Below are positions 1 through 8,279 of a DNA stretch of 64,000 nucleotides, one piece after another. The DNA is from Bordetella ansorpii (GTDB lineage Bacteria; Pseudomonadota; Gammaproteobacteria; Burkholderiales; Burkholderiaceae_B): positions 62,001 to 126,000 of the forward strand of contig NZ_FKIF01000008.1 of NCBI RefSeq assembly GCF_900078705.1, read 5' to 3'. The notes under the pieces were generated by a model that was not told where the DNA came from, searched no databases, and saw nothing but the letters and a program-made list of their open reading frames with translations. A program made the translations under genes and the position numbers. Every line of letters starts with the position of its first letter. The stretch's first letter is position 1.

Positions 1-900
1 TGCCTCGAGGCGCAGGCCGAGGTACTGTCCGATGCCCTGCTCGAAGCCGGTGCGCTGTCGGTGTCCGTCGAGGACGCCGACTTCGGCACCGACTGCGAAC
101 GGCCGCTGTTCGGCGAGCCCGGCACCGAGCCCGATGTGCAGGCCTGGGACCGCAACCGCGTCGTCGCCCTGCTGCCCGATGGCGCCGATCCCGCCCAGTT
201 GCTGGAAGAGGCCCTGGCCGAAGCCGGCCTGAACGCCGAAGCGGCCCAGGACTGGTCGCTGCGCGACGTGCCGGACGCCGACTGGGTGCGCCTGACGCAA
301 TCGCAGTTCGCGCCCATCCAGATCGCCGAGCGTCTGTGGATCGTGCCCAGCTGGCACCGCGACGATCCCACCGTCACCACCCATGAGGCTGGCGCAGAGG
401 ACGCCATCCACATCGAACTCGATCCCGGCCTGGCGTTCGGCACCGGCAGCCATCCCACCACGCATCTGTGCCTGGCCTGGCTCGAGGCCGAGTTGCCCCC
501 GGGCGCCCCGATGCTGGATTACGGCTGCGGCTCGGGCATCCTGGCGATCGCCGCGCGCAAGCTCGGGTCCGGTCCGGTCACGGCCGTGGACATCGACCCG
601 CAGGCCGTGCAGTCCAGCGCCGACAACGCCCGGATCAACGGCGTCGAACTCGACGCCATGCTGCCCGACGGGCTGCGGGAGGGCACGTTCCAGGTCGTCG
701 TGGCCAACATCCTGTCCAACCCGCTGAAGGTGCTGGCGCCCATGCTGGCCGCGCGCGTCGCGCCGGGCGGCGACCTGGTGCTGTCCGGCGTGCTCGAGCG
801 GCAGGCCGAGGACGTGGCAGCCGCCTACGCACCGTGGCTGAAGATGTCCGTCTGGCGCGAGCGCGACGGCTGGGTGTGCCTGCACGGCCGCCGCGACTGA
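1..900 (+). CDS. prmA: Ribosomal protein L11 methyltransferase, 5' end cut by window
   Basis: PrmA is a cytoplasmic SAM-dependent enzyme that trimethylates amino groups of ribosomal protein L11. The frame is open from base 1 ([20 protein letters not shown]...), which matches the family N-terminus, so only a few residues are missing and the internal GTG at 61 is not the true start. The SAM site is visible as [17 protein letters not shown], followed by an acidic VDIDP strand end and the NILSNPL motif that binds the target amino group. About 299 residues are visible, close to the usual 300. The next gene starts 12 bp downstream, so the two are probably co-transcribed; in beta-proteobacteria prmA usually follows accBC. 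Confidence 0.95.
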   Translation, partial: CLEAQAEVLSDALLEAGALSVSVEDADFGTDCERPLFGEPGTEPDVQAWDRNRVVALLPDGADPAQLLEEALAEAGLNAEAAQDWSLRDVPDADWVRLTQSQFAPIQIAERLWIVPSWHRDDPTVTTHEAGAEDAIHIELDPGLAFGTGSHPTTHLCLAWLEAELPPGAPMLDYGCGSGILAIAARKLGSGPVTAVDIDPQAVQSSADNARINGVELDAMLPDGLREGTFQVVVANILSNPLKVLAPMLAARVAPGGDLVLSGVLERQAEDVAAAYAPWLKMSVWRERDGWVCLHGRRD

Positions 901-912
901 GCCTTTCCCGCC

Positions 913-2316
913 ATGCCGATCACCCGCTGCCCGCAATGCCACACCGCTTTCAGGGTGGTGGCCGACCAACTGCGCGTGCGCAATGGACTGGTGCGTTGCG
1001 GCGTGTGTTCCACGGTGTTCGATGGCCGGGCGTCTCTCGAGAGCGAGCAGGCTCCCGTGGCGCCGCCTCCACCGATGTCGCCCTTCGCGGCCGCGCCCGC
1101 GGCGCCTGAGTTGCCCGCCGCGGCGGCCCCGGCGGCCCCGGCGGCGCCGCCCGCCGTGCTGCGTGGCCGTGCGCGGATGGGCGAGGGCGGGGCCGGGCAA
1201 GCGCCGGCGGAGGCGGTTGCCGCGCGGCAGGATGTCCCATTGCATGGCCGCGATGTCGAGCCGCCCATTTCGCCGTTCGCGCCCCCTGCGCCTGCTCCCG
1301 TCATCCGCGCACGCGATGACGGCGGATTTCCCGCCTGGCCAGACCGCGGCGTGCGCGCCGAGCCCGCCGTGGGCCGGCGCGATCAACGTATCGTGGCCGA
1401 GACGCCATCGGTATTGCGAGGGCGCGCCGATCGCCGCCAGGAGCCCGCTTTCGGCGCAGCGCATCCCTCCATTCCGGCGGAAGGCGATGACGACGATGAC
1501 CGGGCCGACGAATCCCGCTGGTCCGCCGCGCCTTCGTCGGGCATGGGCCGGCCGGCTGGATTCCCTGCCGAGGCGGATCACGGCGATGATCCCCCCTGGC
1601 ACGCCGAACCTGCGGCGCGCTCCCGTGAACCGGTCCGTTCGTCCGCGCGCGCCGAGCCAGGCCGCAACGAGCCTGGCCTGCGCCACGACGATGAAGACGG
1701 CATCGATGGCGCCCCGGCCGATGTCATCTACGGCGACGCCCGCACCCGCTATTCCAGCGCCACCGACAGCGGCCGGGCGCCGCCCGAGTTCCTGGATCAG
1801 GACCGCATCGATTCGCACCGCACCTGGCGCCGCCTGTGGACCTGGGCCTGCCTGCTGGGCCTGCTGGCGCTGGGCGCGCAACTGGTCTTCGCCTACCGCA
1901 CCTCGATCGCCATCGCCGCGCCCGCGCTGCGGCCGGCGCTGACGGCCCTGTGCCAGGCCGCCGGCTGCACGGTGGGCTACGCGCGCCGCATCGAACGCAT
2001 CTCGATCGTGTCCTCGTCGCTGCGCCCGCCCTCCGGCGCCGCGGCGCAGGCGGCCGACGATGGCCGCTCGCGCCTGGTGCTGACGGTGGTGCTGCGCAAC
2101 CGCTACGACAAGGAACAGCACTGGCCCGCCCTGATGCTGGACCTGACCGATCTGTCCGATACCGTGGTGGCCCGCAAGGCCATCCTGCCCGAAGCCTATC
2201 TGCCCGCCGGCACCAAGGGGCCGCTGGGTCCGGGCGCCGAAATTACCCTGACCGTGCCCATCCAGGTGGCGGGGCTGCAGGTCAATGGTTACCAACTCGA
2301 TAAATTCTTTCCGTGA
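913..2316 (+). CDS. Zinc-ribbon / DUF3426 membrane protein
   Basis: 467 residues. The N-terminus is an MJ0042-type zinc ribbon with Cys pairs at residues 6/9 and 29/32. A long low-complexity linker rich in Pro, Ala, Arg and Asp follows (about 45-300), then one membrane helix near 305-330 (WACLLGLLALGAQLVFAY) and a C-terminal DUF3426 domain, probably periplasmic. The family is often found just after prmA in beta-proteobacteria; its function is not established. The stop overlaps the region just before the next gene's ribosome site, so the three genes look like one operon. Confidence 0.85.
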   Translation: MPITRCPQCHTAFRVVADQLRVRNGLVRCGVCSTVFDGRASLESEQAPVAPPPPMSPFAAAPAAPELPAAAAPAAPAAPPAVLRGRARMGEGGAGQAPAEAVAARQDVPLHGRDVEPPISPFAPPAPAPVIRARDDGGFPAWPDRGVRAEPAVGRRDQRIVAETPSVLRGRADRRQEPAFGAAHPSIPAEGDDDDDRADESRWSAAPSSGMGRPAGFPAEADHGDDPPWHAEPAARSREPVRSSARAEPGRNEPGLRHDDEDGIDGAPADVIYGDARTRYSSATDSGRAPPEFLDQDRIDSHRTWRRLWTWACLLGLLALGAQLVFAYRTSIAIAAPALRPALTALCQAAGCTVGYARRIERISIVSSSLRPPSGAAAQAADDGRSRLVLTVVLRNRYDKEQHWPALMLDLTDLSDTVVARKAILPEAYLPAGTKGPLGPGAEITLTVPIQVAGLQVNGYQLDKFFP

Positions 2317-2327
2317 AGGATGAAAGC

Positions 2328-3269
2328 ATGACTGCTCCCGTATTGATCTGCGGTTCGATGGCGTTCGATTCGATCGCCGTGTTCGAGGGGCGTTTCAGCG
2401 AGCACATCCTGCCCGATCGCATCCAGTCGCTGAGCGTGTCCTTCCTGGTACCCACCATGCGCAAGGAATACGGCGGCTGCGCGGGCAACATCGCCTACAA
2501 CCTGAAACTGCTGGGCGGCGCGCCCGTGCCGGTGGCCACCGTCGGCGAAGATGCCGGCGAGTACCTCGAACGCCTGGCCGGCCTGGGCATCGACGTCTCG
2601 CGCGTGCGGGTCATGCCGGACACCTACACGGCCCAATGCTTCATCACCACCGACCTGGACGACAATCAGATCACCGCCTTCCACCCGGGCGCGATGTCGC
2701 TGTCGGCGCAGAACGACCTGAGCGACGCCGAGGCCGCCTGGGGCGTGGTCGCGCCGGACGCCAAGGACGGCATGTTCGCCCACGCCGAACGCCTGCACCG
2801 CAAGGGCATTCCCTTCGTCTTCGATCTGGGCCAGGCCATGCCGCTGTTCGCCGGGGAAGACATCACGCGCATGCTGGGCCTGGCCCAGGTGCTGACCGCC
2901 AACGACTACGAAGCGGGCGTGATCGAGCAGCGCACCGGCCGCAGCCTGGCCGACATCGCCAGCGGCCTGCGGGCCGTGGTGGTGACGCGCGGCGCCCAGG
3001 GCGCCACGCTGCTGACCGGCGGCGAAACCATCGAGATCCCGCCCGTGAAGGCCGAAGCCGTCGTCGACCCGACCGGTTGCGGCGATGCCCACCGCGGTGG
3101 CCTGCTGTACGGCCTGACCAGCGGCATGAACTGGCTGGACAGCGCCCGCCTGGCCAACGTGATGGGCGCCATCAAGGTCGCCTCGCGTGGGCCGCAGAAC
3201 CACACGCCGTCGCGCCCGCAGATCGATGCGCAACTGCGCGCCGCCTACGGCATCGGCCTGCCGGCCTGA
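2328..3269 (+). CDS. PfkB/ribokinase-family sugar or nucleoside kinase
   Basis: 313 residues, cytoplasmic. The C-terminal PfkB signature reads DPTGCGDAHRGG, with the catalytic Asp in the GCGDA anion hole; N-terminal GGCAGNIAYNLKLLGG is the sugar-binding signature. The DPTG form is typical of the adenosine-kinase-like branch, so adenosine or a related nucleoside is the likeliest substrate, but this cannot be proven here. ATG 2328 is preferred over the in-frame GTG at 2313 because GAAGGA lies 7 bp upstream. It sits directly behind the DUF3426 gene. Confidence 0.85.
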   Translation: MTAPVLICGSMAFDSIAVFEGRFSEHILPDRIQSLSVSFLVPTMRKEYGGCAGNIAYNLKLLGGAPVPVATVGEDAGEYLERLAGLGIDVSRVRVMPDTYTAQCFITTDLDDNQITAFHPGAMSLSAQNDLSDAEAAWGVVAPDAKDGMFAHAERLHRKGIPFVFDLGQAMPLFAGEDITRMLGLAQVLTANDYEAGVIEQRTGRSLADIASGLRAVVVTRGAQGATLLTGGETIEIPPVKAEAVVDPTGCGDAHRGGLLYGLTSGMNWLDSARLANVMGAIKVASRGPQNHTPSRPQIDAQLRAAYGIGLPA

Positions 3270-3427
3270 TTGCCGGCCCGATGAGGCGTTTGGACGGCCT
3301 CATCGGGAACCGAATCTCTCGTGGGGGCGTCAATCACCTGTTGCACCCTGTTTCTCGGCGGAAGGCAATCCGCCGTGGGCAGAGGTATCATGAGTCACTG
3401 CCGCCTAGTTCCCCACGAGGAGCCCCA

Positions 3428-3931
3428 ATGACAAGCGCTATCACCCTTTCCAAGACCATGCCTCGCGCCAGCCGTTGGCTCGCCATCGCCGCCATCGCCA
3501 CTTCCGTGGCCACGCTCGCCGGTTGCGCCAACCCCAGTGCTTCCAGCGGCGTCTATTCCTACGGCCAAGCCCAGCGCGAACAGATCGTACGCACCGGCAC
3601 TGTCGTGGGCGTGCGTCCCATCACCATTCAAGAAGACCGCTCCAGCGGCGTCGGCCTGATCGGCGGTGCTGCCCTGGGTGGTGTGGCTGGCAACGCCATC
3701 GGCGGCGGCTCGGGCCGGGCCATCGCCACGGTCGGCGGCGCCCTGTTGGGCGCCCTGGCCGGCAACGCGGTCGAGAACCGTGTCGGCCGCAACTCCGGCC
3801 TGGAAATCACCGTGCGCCTGGACAACGGTGAAACCCGCGTCGTGGCGCAGGAGGCCGACCAGCCGATCAGCGTTGGCCAGCGCGTGCAGGTCATCAGCGG
3901 CGCCGGCCCCACGCGTGTGGCGCCGATGTAA
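3428..3931 (+). CDS. Glycine-zipper 2TM outer-membrane lipoprotein (SlyB/Pcp type)
   Basis: 167 residues. A signal peptide ends in the lipobox LAGC near residue 36, so the protein is probably an outer-membrane lipoprotein. The middle holds the glycine-zipper repeat (GLIGGAALGGVAGNAIGGG, then VGGALLGALAGNAVENRVG), followed by a beta-rich tail (LEITVRLDNGE). The family (SlyB, Pcp) helps envelope integrity. Start chosen at ATG 3428 with GAGGAG just upstream. It has its own intergenic region (3270-3427) and is followed by a strong intrinsic terminator. Confidence 0.85.
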   Translation: MTSAITLSKTMPRASRWLAIAAIATSVATLAGCANPSASSGVYSYGQAQREQIVRTGTVVGVRPITIQEDRSSGVGLIGGAALGGVAGNAIGGGSGRAIATVGGALLGALAGNAVENRVGRNSGLEITVRLDNGETRVVAQEADQPISVGQRVQVISGAGPTRVAPM

Positions 3932-3980
3932 AAACTGCAACGCCGTTTTTTCGCCATACCGCCAGCCCGCCCTGGGCCGA

Positions 3981-4017
3981 CCCCCGAAAGTTGGATGCCC
4001 AACCTTCGGGGGTTTTT
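3981..4017 (+). terminator. Rho-independent terminator after the lipoprotein gene
   Basis: A 14-bp stem with one mismatch (CCCCCGAAAGTTGG / CCAACCTTCGGGGG) around loop ATGC, followed by TTTTT on the plus strand. It sits 50 bp after the lipoprotein stop and separates it from convergent yggT. Confidence 0.9.
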
Positions 4018-4032
4018 GCGTGGCGGCAGGGT

Positions 4033-4593
4033 CTACACGCCCATCATGCTGTAGGTCAGCCGCGCCAGCACCATCAGCAGCACCTGCGCCAGCACCAGCA
4101 GCACCAGCGGCGAGAAGTCGATGCCGGTGCGCGGCAGGATCTGGCGGATGGGGTCCAGCAGCGGGGCGGTCAGCGTCTGCAGCAGAGGCATCAGCGGCGC
4201 CATCGGATTGACCCATGACAGCACGGCCTGGATCAACGTCAACCAGACGATCAGGTTCAGCGCCCATTTCAGCGACATCAGCAGGGCCGAGCCCGCGGTG
4301 GCCGGCAGCAAGGCCAGGGGCACCAGCGAGCCCACCGTGACCAGCCACATCAGCACCATATAGACCAGCGCGGTCAGCCACACGCCGACCAGGCTGGCCC
4401 AGTCGATCTTGCCGGTGGACGGCAGCAGCTTGCGCAGCGGCGCCACCAGCCAGTTCGTGCCCTGGTAGACGGCGCGCGCCATCGGGTTGAACGGGTGCAG
4501 GCGGACCGCGTGGATCCAGGCGCGCAGGATGAGCGCCGCGCCGAACAGCGTGAAGAGGATTTCGAGCAGAAAGCGGAGGATGTCGCCGAACAT
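4033..4593 (-). CDS. yggT: YggT family integral membrane protein
   Basis: 186 residues with two repeats of the YggT domain. Each has hydrophobic segments around an amphipathic R-x-W-I/V-NP-type motif (RAWIHAVRLHPFNP and VLSWVNPMAPLMP). Four or more membrane helices are expected in the inner membrane. The family has been linked to osmotic and ion homeostasis, but the molecular role is unsettled. ATG 4593 is chosen because it begins a hydrophobic helix; the open frame upstream runs into the ICE end and is not coding. This is the last chromosomal gene before the ICE, with the histone-like gene as its original upstream neighbour. Confidence 0.9.
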   Translation of the reverse strand: MFGDILRFLLEILFTLFGAALILRAWIHAVRLHPFNPMARAVYQGTNWLVAPLRKLLPSTGKIDWASLVGVWLTALVYMVLMWLVTVGSLVPLALLPATAGSALLMSLKWALNLIVWLTLIQAVLSWVNPMAPLMPLLQTLTAPLLDPIRQILPRTGIDFSPLVLLVLAQVLLMVLARLTYSMMGV

Positions 4594-4679
4594 GAACGGT
4601 GTGCCGTAGGTGTCTTGGGGCCAGCCCTCGCGGGCGCCGGCCAAACGATAATTTGTTCGATTGTCGCACGCCCGGATGT

Positions 4680-4700
4680 AAAAGAAAGCCGGGGGCTTTC
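4680..4700 (-). terminator. Intrinsic terminator upstream of yggT
   Basis: On the minus strand, GAAAGCC-CCC-GGCTTTC is followed by TTTT. It lies between the ICE edge and yggT and would block read-through from the ICE or, before insertion, from the histone gene. A yggT promoter would then lie in 4594-4680. Confidence 0.6.
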
Positions 4701-4757
4701 CGCTTGTTGCCGCCGCGGGCGCCTCGCATTCGATGCGGGTCTGGCATGAACGCGCCC

Positions 4758-4765
4758 ATGAAAAA
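4758..4765 (-). other. ICE attachment repeat, trb-side end
   Basis: ATGAAAAA on the plus strand (TTTTTCAT on the minus strand). An identical octamer lies at the integrase-side end. Chromosomal DNA lies to the left, ICE DNA to the right. Confidence 0.85.
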
Positions 4766-5039
4766 TGTCCGCTGTCAAGTCTTTGATGCAGGCAGGCAGC
4801 GACGCGAAAGGTCTTACGGGGCAACAGGTTAGGCCAGTTTTCGGCCATCGAGTGCTCTTGCTGCTTTTCTGGCTAGGTGCCGCATAGGCGCTTCGCGGTA
4901 GCAAGCCCAGGGGCGGCGCAGCGGGCAAGGTCGCACTGTCATCATAGCCGTGGCTTGTCGCAAGCGGCCTCTCAAAGCGAAAGCGCAGCCGGTGGGCTGC
5001 TCTTTCATTTTCGGGCGGATGGTGGATGCGTCCGCATCG
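4766..5039. other. ICE terminal non-coding segment
   Basis: 274 bp between the attachment repeat and the last trb-operon gene. I see no gene. It contains a small inverted repeat (GCAGCC-GGTG-GGCTGC, 4985-5000) followed by a T-rich stretch on the plus strand, and another, GATGCG-TC-CGCATC, just beyond the DUF2274 stop. These could end transcription near the ICE edge, but neither is a convincing terminator for the trb operon. Confidence 0.5.
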
Positions 5040-5279
5040 TCAACTCGGCTTCGGCGGCGCCTTGCCCGCGCCCCCCTTCCTGAATCCCCGATCCCCAGCC
5101 ATGAACGCCTCCAGCATGTGCGGGATCAGCGTCACGGCATCGACCGCCTCGCCATACGCCTGCGCGTGCAGCGCGGCGTAGTGGTCGAGGTCGGCTTTCA
5201 GGCTGGCCGGGCAGGCAAAGGTCAGCTTCGTGGATTCGGTTTTCGGCAGCGGCCCGAGCCGCAGCTTGCGCGTCGTCAT
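5040..5279 (-). CDS. DUF2274 family protein, last gene of trb operon
   Basis: 79 residues, recognised by the family opening TRKLRLGPLPKTESTKLTF and the following helical section. DUF2274 proteins are found at the end of trb operons in Tn4371-like ICEs; the function is unknown. Its ATG overlaps the trbI stop (ATGA), so translation is coupled. Predicted soluble, with a basic Gly/Lys-rich tail. Confidence 0.8.
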   Translation of the reverse strand: MTTRKLRLGPLPKTESTKLTFACPASLKADLDHYAALHAQAYGEAVDAVTLIPHMLEAFMAGDRGFRKGGAGKAPPKPS

Positions 5280-6553
5280 CGTGAAGTCCCCTTGTTGAAG
5301 AACAACGGCTGGTAGGGCCGCAGCACCAGATCGCGGTTGGCGATGATGCGAACCGGCAGGCCCGGCCGCTCGGTCAGCGTCGGCTGGATGTTCATGTTGC
5401 GCCGGGTCATCTCCTGGCCGACCTGATTGATGCTGTCCTGCGCGCTGTCGCGGCCGGCGATGATGATGCGGTCGCCGTCTTGGCGGTTCTCCGGCGCGGC
5501 CAGCTCGGCGCCGACGCCCAGCAGCGTAGTCAACGCTGCGCCGGCGAAGATGCGGCCCCAGTGGTAGTCCACGTCGTCTTCCAGTCCGGCATAGCCGGCC
5601 GGGTCGGCTCCGACCAGGTTGTCGAGCGTCAGCGAAGACGTGTCGGGCAGGATGATCCGGTTCCACACCACCTGCACGCGACTCTGCCCGTAACTGACTT
5701 GGCTGTTGTAGCGCCCGAGGATGCGCGAACCCTGCGGGATCAGCAGGAACTTGCCCGTAGCCGTGTCATAGACCGGCTCCGTCACCGTGGCGATCACGTC
5801 GCCCGGCAGATCGGACTTGATGCCCGTCACCAAGGCACCTGCGACCACTGTTCCGGCCATGACCTGATACGGCGAAGCCGGCAGGGTCAGATTGCCGGAA
5901 TTACGGGTTTCCGTGGTTCCGGCTTTCTGGAAAGCCTCTTTCTGTTCTTGCCGGTTCTGTACGGCGGTCGGGTCGGCAGGCTGGGCCGCCGTCGAGGCCG
6001 GGCCAGCCGCCAGCGGGTCGAACGCCGCATTGGCGGCGAAGCCCGGCGCAGCGGCCACCTGCGTCTGCGCCACCGGCGCGGCCTGCGACCCTGAGCGGAA
6101 GAACACCGATGATGCCGCCGCCGCTTCCGCCTCCTTGCGCAGCGCATCGTTGGGATCATGGCCGGGGGCCGCATAGGCGGCCGTCACTGGCTGCTGCGAC
6201 TTCACGATGGCCGGGCCAAGATCGCCCGGCAGCGGCGGCCCCAGCTCCGGCACGGATGCTGGCAAAGGGGGCGGCAGCTTCGAGTAGTCGGCCGGCAGCG
6301 CGTCCAGCCCTTCCGACTTGGAGACGCGATCGACGTTGTAAAGCTCGGTCTGCCCCGTGGCACCGCGCCGCTGCGGTTGCAGCGACCACATCAGCGCGCC
6401 GAGCACGGCGACCGACAGGGTGCCTGCGAGGATGGCCAGCGTGCGCCGGTTCAGGCGCGTGACCGGGCGCGGCTGTGCGCGCAGCGCCACCGCCTCGGGC
6501 GCGAGCTTGCCCGCCTGCGGCGTGGCGAGGTCGGGAGTGTCATCCTGGCTCAT
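5276..6553 (-). CDS. trbI: Conjugal transfer protein TrbI (VirB10-like)
   Basis: 425 residues. TrbI bridges the inner and outer membranes in the type IV secretion core complex. Visible are a short cytoplasmic Arg-rich N-terminus, one membrane helix near residues 38-58, a Pro/Ala-rich periplasmic linker (about 90-220) and the C-terminal TrbI/VirB10 domain (LPASPYQVMAGTVVAGALVT through GTSR). Typical length is about 400-470. It starts 2 bp after trbG ends and overlaps the DUF2274 gene at its stop. Confidence 0.93.
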   Translation of the reverse strand: MSQDDTPDLATPQAGKLAPEAVALRAQPRPVTRLNRRTLAILAGTLSVAVLGALMWSLQPQRRGATGQTELYNVDRVSKSEGLDALPADYSKLPPPLPASVPELGPPLPGDLGPAIVKSQQPVTAAYAAPGHDPNDALRKEAEAAAASSVFFRSGSQAAPVAQTQVAAAPGFAANAAFDPLAAGPASTAAQPADPTAVQNRQEQKEAFQKAGTTETRNSGNLTLPASPYQVMAGTVVAGALVTGIKSDLPGDVIATVTEPVYDTATGKFLLIPQGSRILGRYNSQVSYGQSRVQVVWNRIILPDTSSLTLDNLVGADPAGYAGLEDDVDYHWGRIFAGAALTTLLGVGAELAAPENRQDGDRIIIAGRDSAQDSINQVGQEMTRRNMNIQPTLTERPGLPVRIIANRDLVLRPYQPLFFNKGTSR

Positions 6554-6555
6554 TG

Positions 6556-7560
6556 TCAGTTCCTCCGCGCCACGCCATCCGTGCGTTCGATCCGCACCAC
6601 GTCGCCACCATCACCGCCCAGGCGCAGTTCGGCAGCGCCGAACAGCCGATCCACGATGTAGTACGGCGAGCGGAAACGGTAGTTCACCAGTTGCCCGTCG
6701 CCCTGCGCGCCGATGACGAACAGCGGCGGCAGCTCGCCTTGCGCGATGCCCGGCGGGAACTGGATATAGACCTTCTCTCCATCATCAAAGGCGCGCAGCG
6801 GCTTCCACGGCGGGTTGCTGCCCGATACCGCGTAGCGGAAACGGATCTTCTCCAGCGACAAGCCGGTATCGACCGGCGCAGCGGCGCTGGCCGCCTGCGC
6901 CTGGCGCTGCAAGGCCAGCATCCGGTCTTTCGGGTAATCCCAGGACACCGAAGCCATCCATGCGCGCTCGGTCGAGGTCAGCTCCAGCAGGTATGTCCTG
7001 CGACTGGTAGTGATAACCAAGTTCGTCTTGAGGCCGGAACGGATGGGCTTGACCAGCACATTGACGCGCAGCGCCTCGCCGCTGCCGCTGGATGTGTCGC
7101 CCACAATCCACCGGACGGTATCGCCAGCGGCCACGGTGACAAGTTCCTCGCCCGGCTGGAGCGAAACCACGGTCACGCGCCCCGGCGCGGCATAGACCTG
7201 ATACAGCGCGCCGTCCGTGAAAGGCCACACCTGAATCGCATTGACGTAGCCCTCGCGCGTGGGTGCGATGCGCGCCTCCGCGTTAGCACGCGAAACGCGC
7301 GCCTTCTCATCGGCCGGCTCCGGCGCAGCCGGGACTGTATCGACCTCCGGCAGCGGCTTCAACTGCGCAGGCAGCGCCAGCGGCTCGGGCACGGTGACGA
7401 CTTCGACCGGCTTGGGCGGTTCGGGCAACGGCTGCGCCTGCACCGGCTCATCGAGCGAGATGGTCGGCGGCGGCTTGCCCTGCGAGGCGCAGCCCAGCAA
7501 TGACGACGTGGTGGCTGCGAACATCAGCACGAAAGCATAAAAGCGGAAAGGCAGGTTCAT
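6556..7560 (-). CDS. trbG: Conjugal transfer protein TrbG (VirB9-like)
   Basis: 334 residues. The signal peptide ends in LLGCAS, suggesting a lipid-anchored or processed outer-membrane partner of TrbI. A Pro-rich region (about 30-100) leads into the VirB9/CagX domain with YPKDRM and RFRYAVSGSNPPWKP. It forms the outer-membrane part of the mating channel. ATG 7560 overlaps the trbF stop (ATGA); the long in-frame extension upstream lies inside trbF and is not used. Confidence 0.93.
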   Translation of the reverse strand: MNLPFRFYAFVLMFAATTSSLLGCASQGKPPPTISLDEPVQAQPLPEPPKPVEVVTVPEPLALPAQLKPLPEVDTVPAAPEPADEKARVSRANAEARIAPTREGYVNAIQVWPFTDGALYQVYAAPGRVTVVSLQPGEELVTVAAGDTVRWIVGDTSSGSGEALRVNVLVKPIRSGLKTNLVITTSRRTYLLELTSTERAWMASVSWDYPKDRMLALQRQAQAASAAAPVDTGLSLEKIRFRYAVSGSNPPWKPLRAFDDGEKVYIQFPPGIAQGELPPLFVIGAQGDGQLVNYRFRSPYYIVDRLFGAAELRLGGDGGDVVRIERTDGVARRN

Positions 7561-8261
7561 GGCTTGGCTCCTTCGGAAGAATCCAGTTCGCGGCTCCACG
7601 ACAGGCCGTTGACGTAGATCCCCAGCGGGTTCTTGCGCAGGCGCTGTTCGGTGCGCGGGGTTTGCAGGACGGTTGAAAGCACCGCGTTCCAGCGTTCGGT
7701 GCCAGCGGGTGCGCCATTGACGAACCGCTGTTCCGTCCAGCGGACGTTGAACGAGGCATCGCTCGCGCGCGTGACGCTGGTGATCTGCACCGTCACCGAT
7801 TCGCGGCCGACACGGGCGAACGGATCGTTCTTGCTCGCGTAGTCGTTGAGCACGGCCGCGCCCTTGTCGGTGGTGTAGTCGTAGGCATCGAGCCAGTTCT
7901 GCCGCACCACGATGGGGTCGATGGACAGCGAGCGCACCAGCGTCACGAACCGCGCCAGGTGATGCGCAATCTGCGCATCGGCGGGCCGGTACGGCGTCGC
8001 CGCCTCGCCCACGGAGCGCACCTGCCCCGACTGATCGACCTCGATGACATAGGGCGTGACGATGGACTGTGCCGAGCGCCACACCAGGCCGCCGGCCATC
8101 AGCAGCGCAAGCACCAGGCAGCCGAAGGCCATGAAACGCCAGTTCTTGGCCTGGACGCGGGCCGAGCCGATGCGGTCGTCCCACACCTGCGCAGCGGATT
8201 GATATGGGGTGGCAGGCTGCGGCGTATCGGCGTAGCGCACCTGCGGTCGTTTGAATCGCAT
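7557..8261 (-). CDS. trbF: Conjugal transfer protein TrbF (VirB8-like)
   Basis: 234 residues. There is a short cytoplasmic N-terminus, one membrane helix (WRFMAFGCLVLALLMAGGLVW, about 40-60) and a periplasmic VirB8 domain with GLSWSREL near the end. VirB8 proteins act as the periplasmic assembly hub of the channel. Usual family length. It lies 18 bp after trbL and overlaps trbG by ATGA. Confidence 0.93.
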   Translation of the reverse strand: MRFKRPQVRYADTPQPATPYQSAAQVWDDRIGSARVQAKNWRFMAFGCLVLALLMAGGLVWRSAQSIVTPYVIEVDQSGQVRSVGEAATPYRPADAQIAHHLARFVTLVRSLSIDPIVVRQNWLDAYDYTTDKGAAVLNDYASKNDPFARVGRESVTVQITSVTRASDASFNVRWTEQRFVNGAPAGTERWNAVLSTVLQTPRTEQRLRKNPLGIYVNGLSWSRELDSSEGAKP

Positions 8262-8279
8262 GGGTGTTCTCCTTGAGGG

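Noticed and set aside
61-900. GTG at 61 as the start of prmA
   Set aside because: The frame is open and family-like from base 1, so the gene begins outside the window.
3395-4759. A 454-codon minus-strand frame over the lipoprotein gene and yggT
   Set aside because: It spans a terminator, two real genes and the ICE edge; no domain seen.
4593-4848. Longer yggT start upstream
   Set aside because: The extension crosses a terminator and the ICE attachment repeat and would fuse ICE DNA to the protein.
4700-5040. A tRNA gene as integration target of the ICE
   Set aside because: No tRNA-like cloverleaf or tRNA 3' end is seen at either edge; the octamer sits in a terminator T-run.
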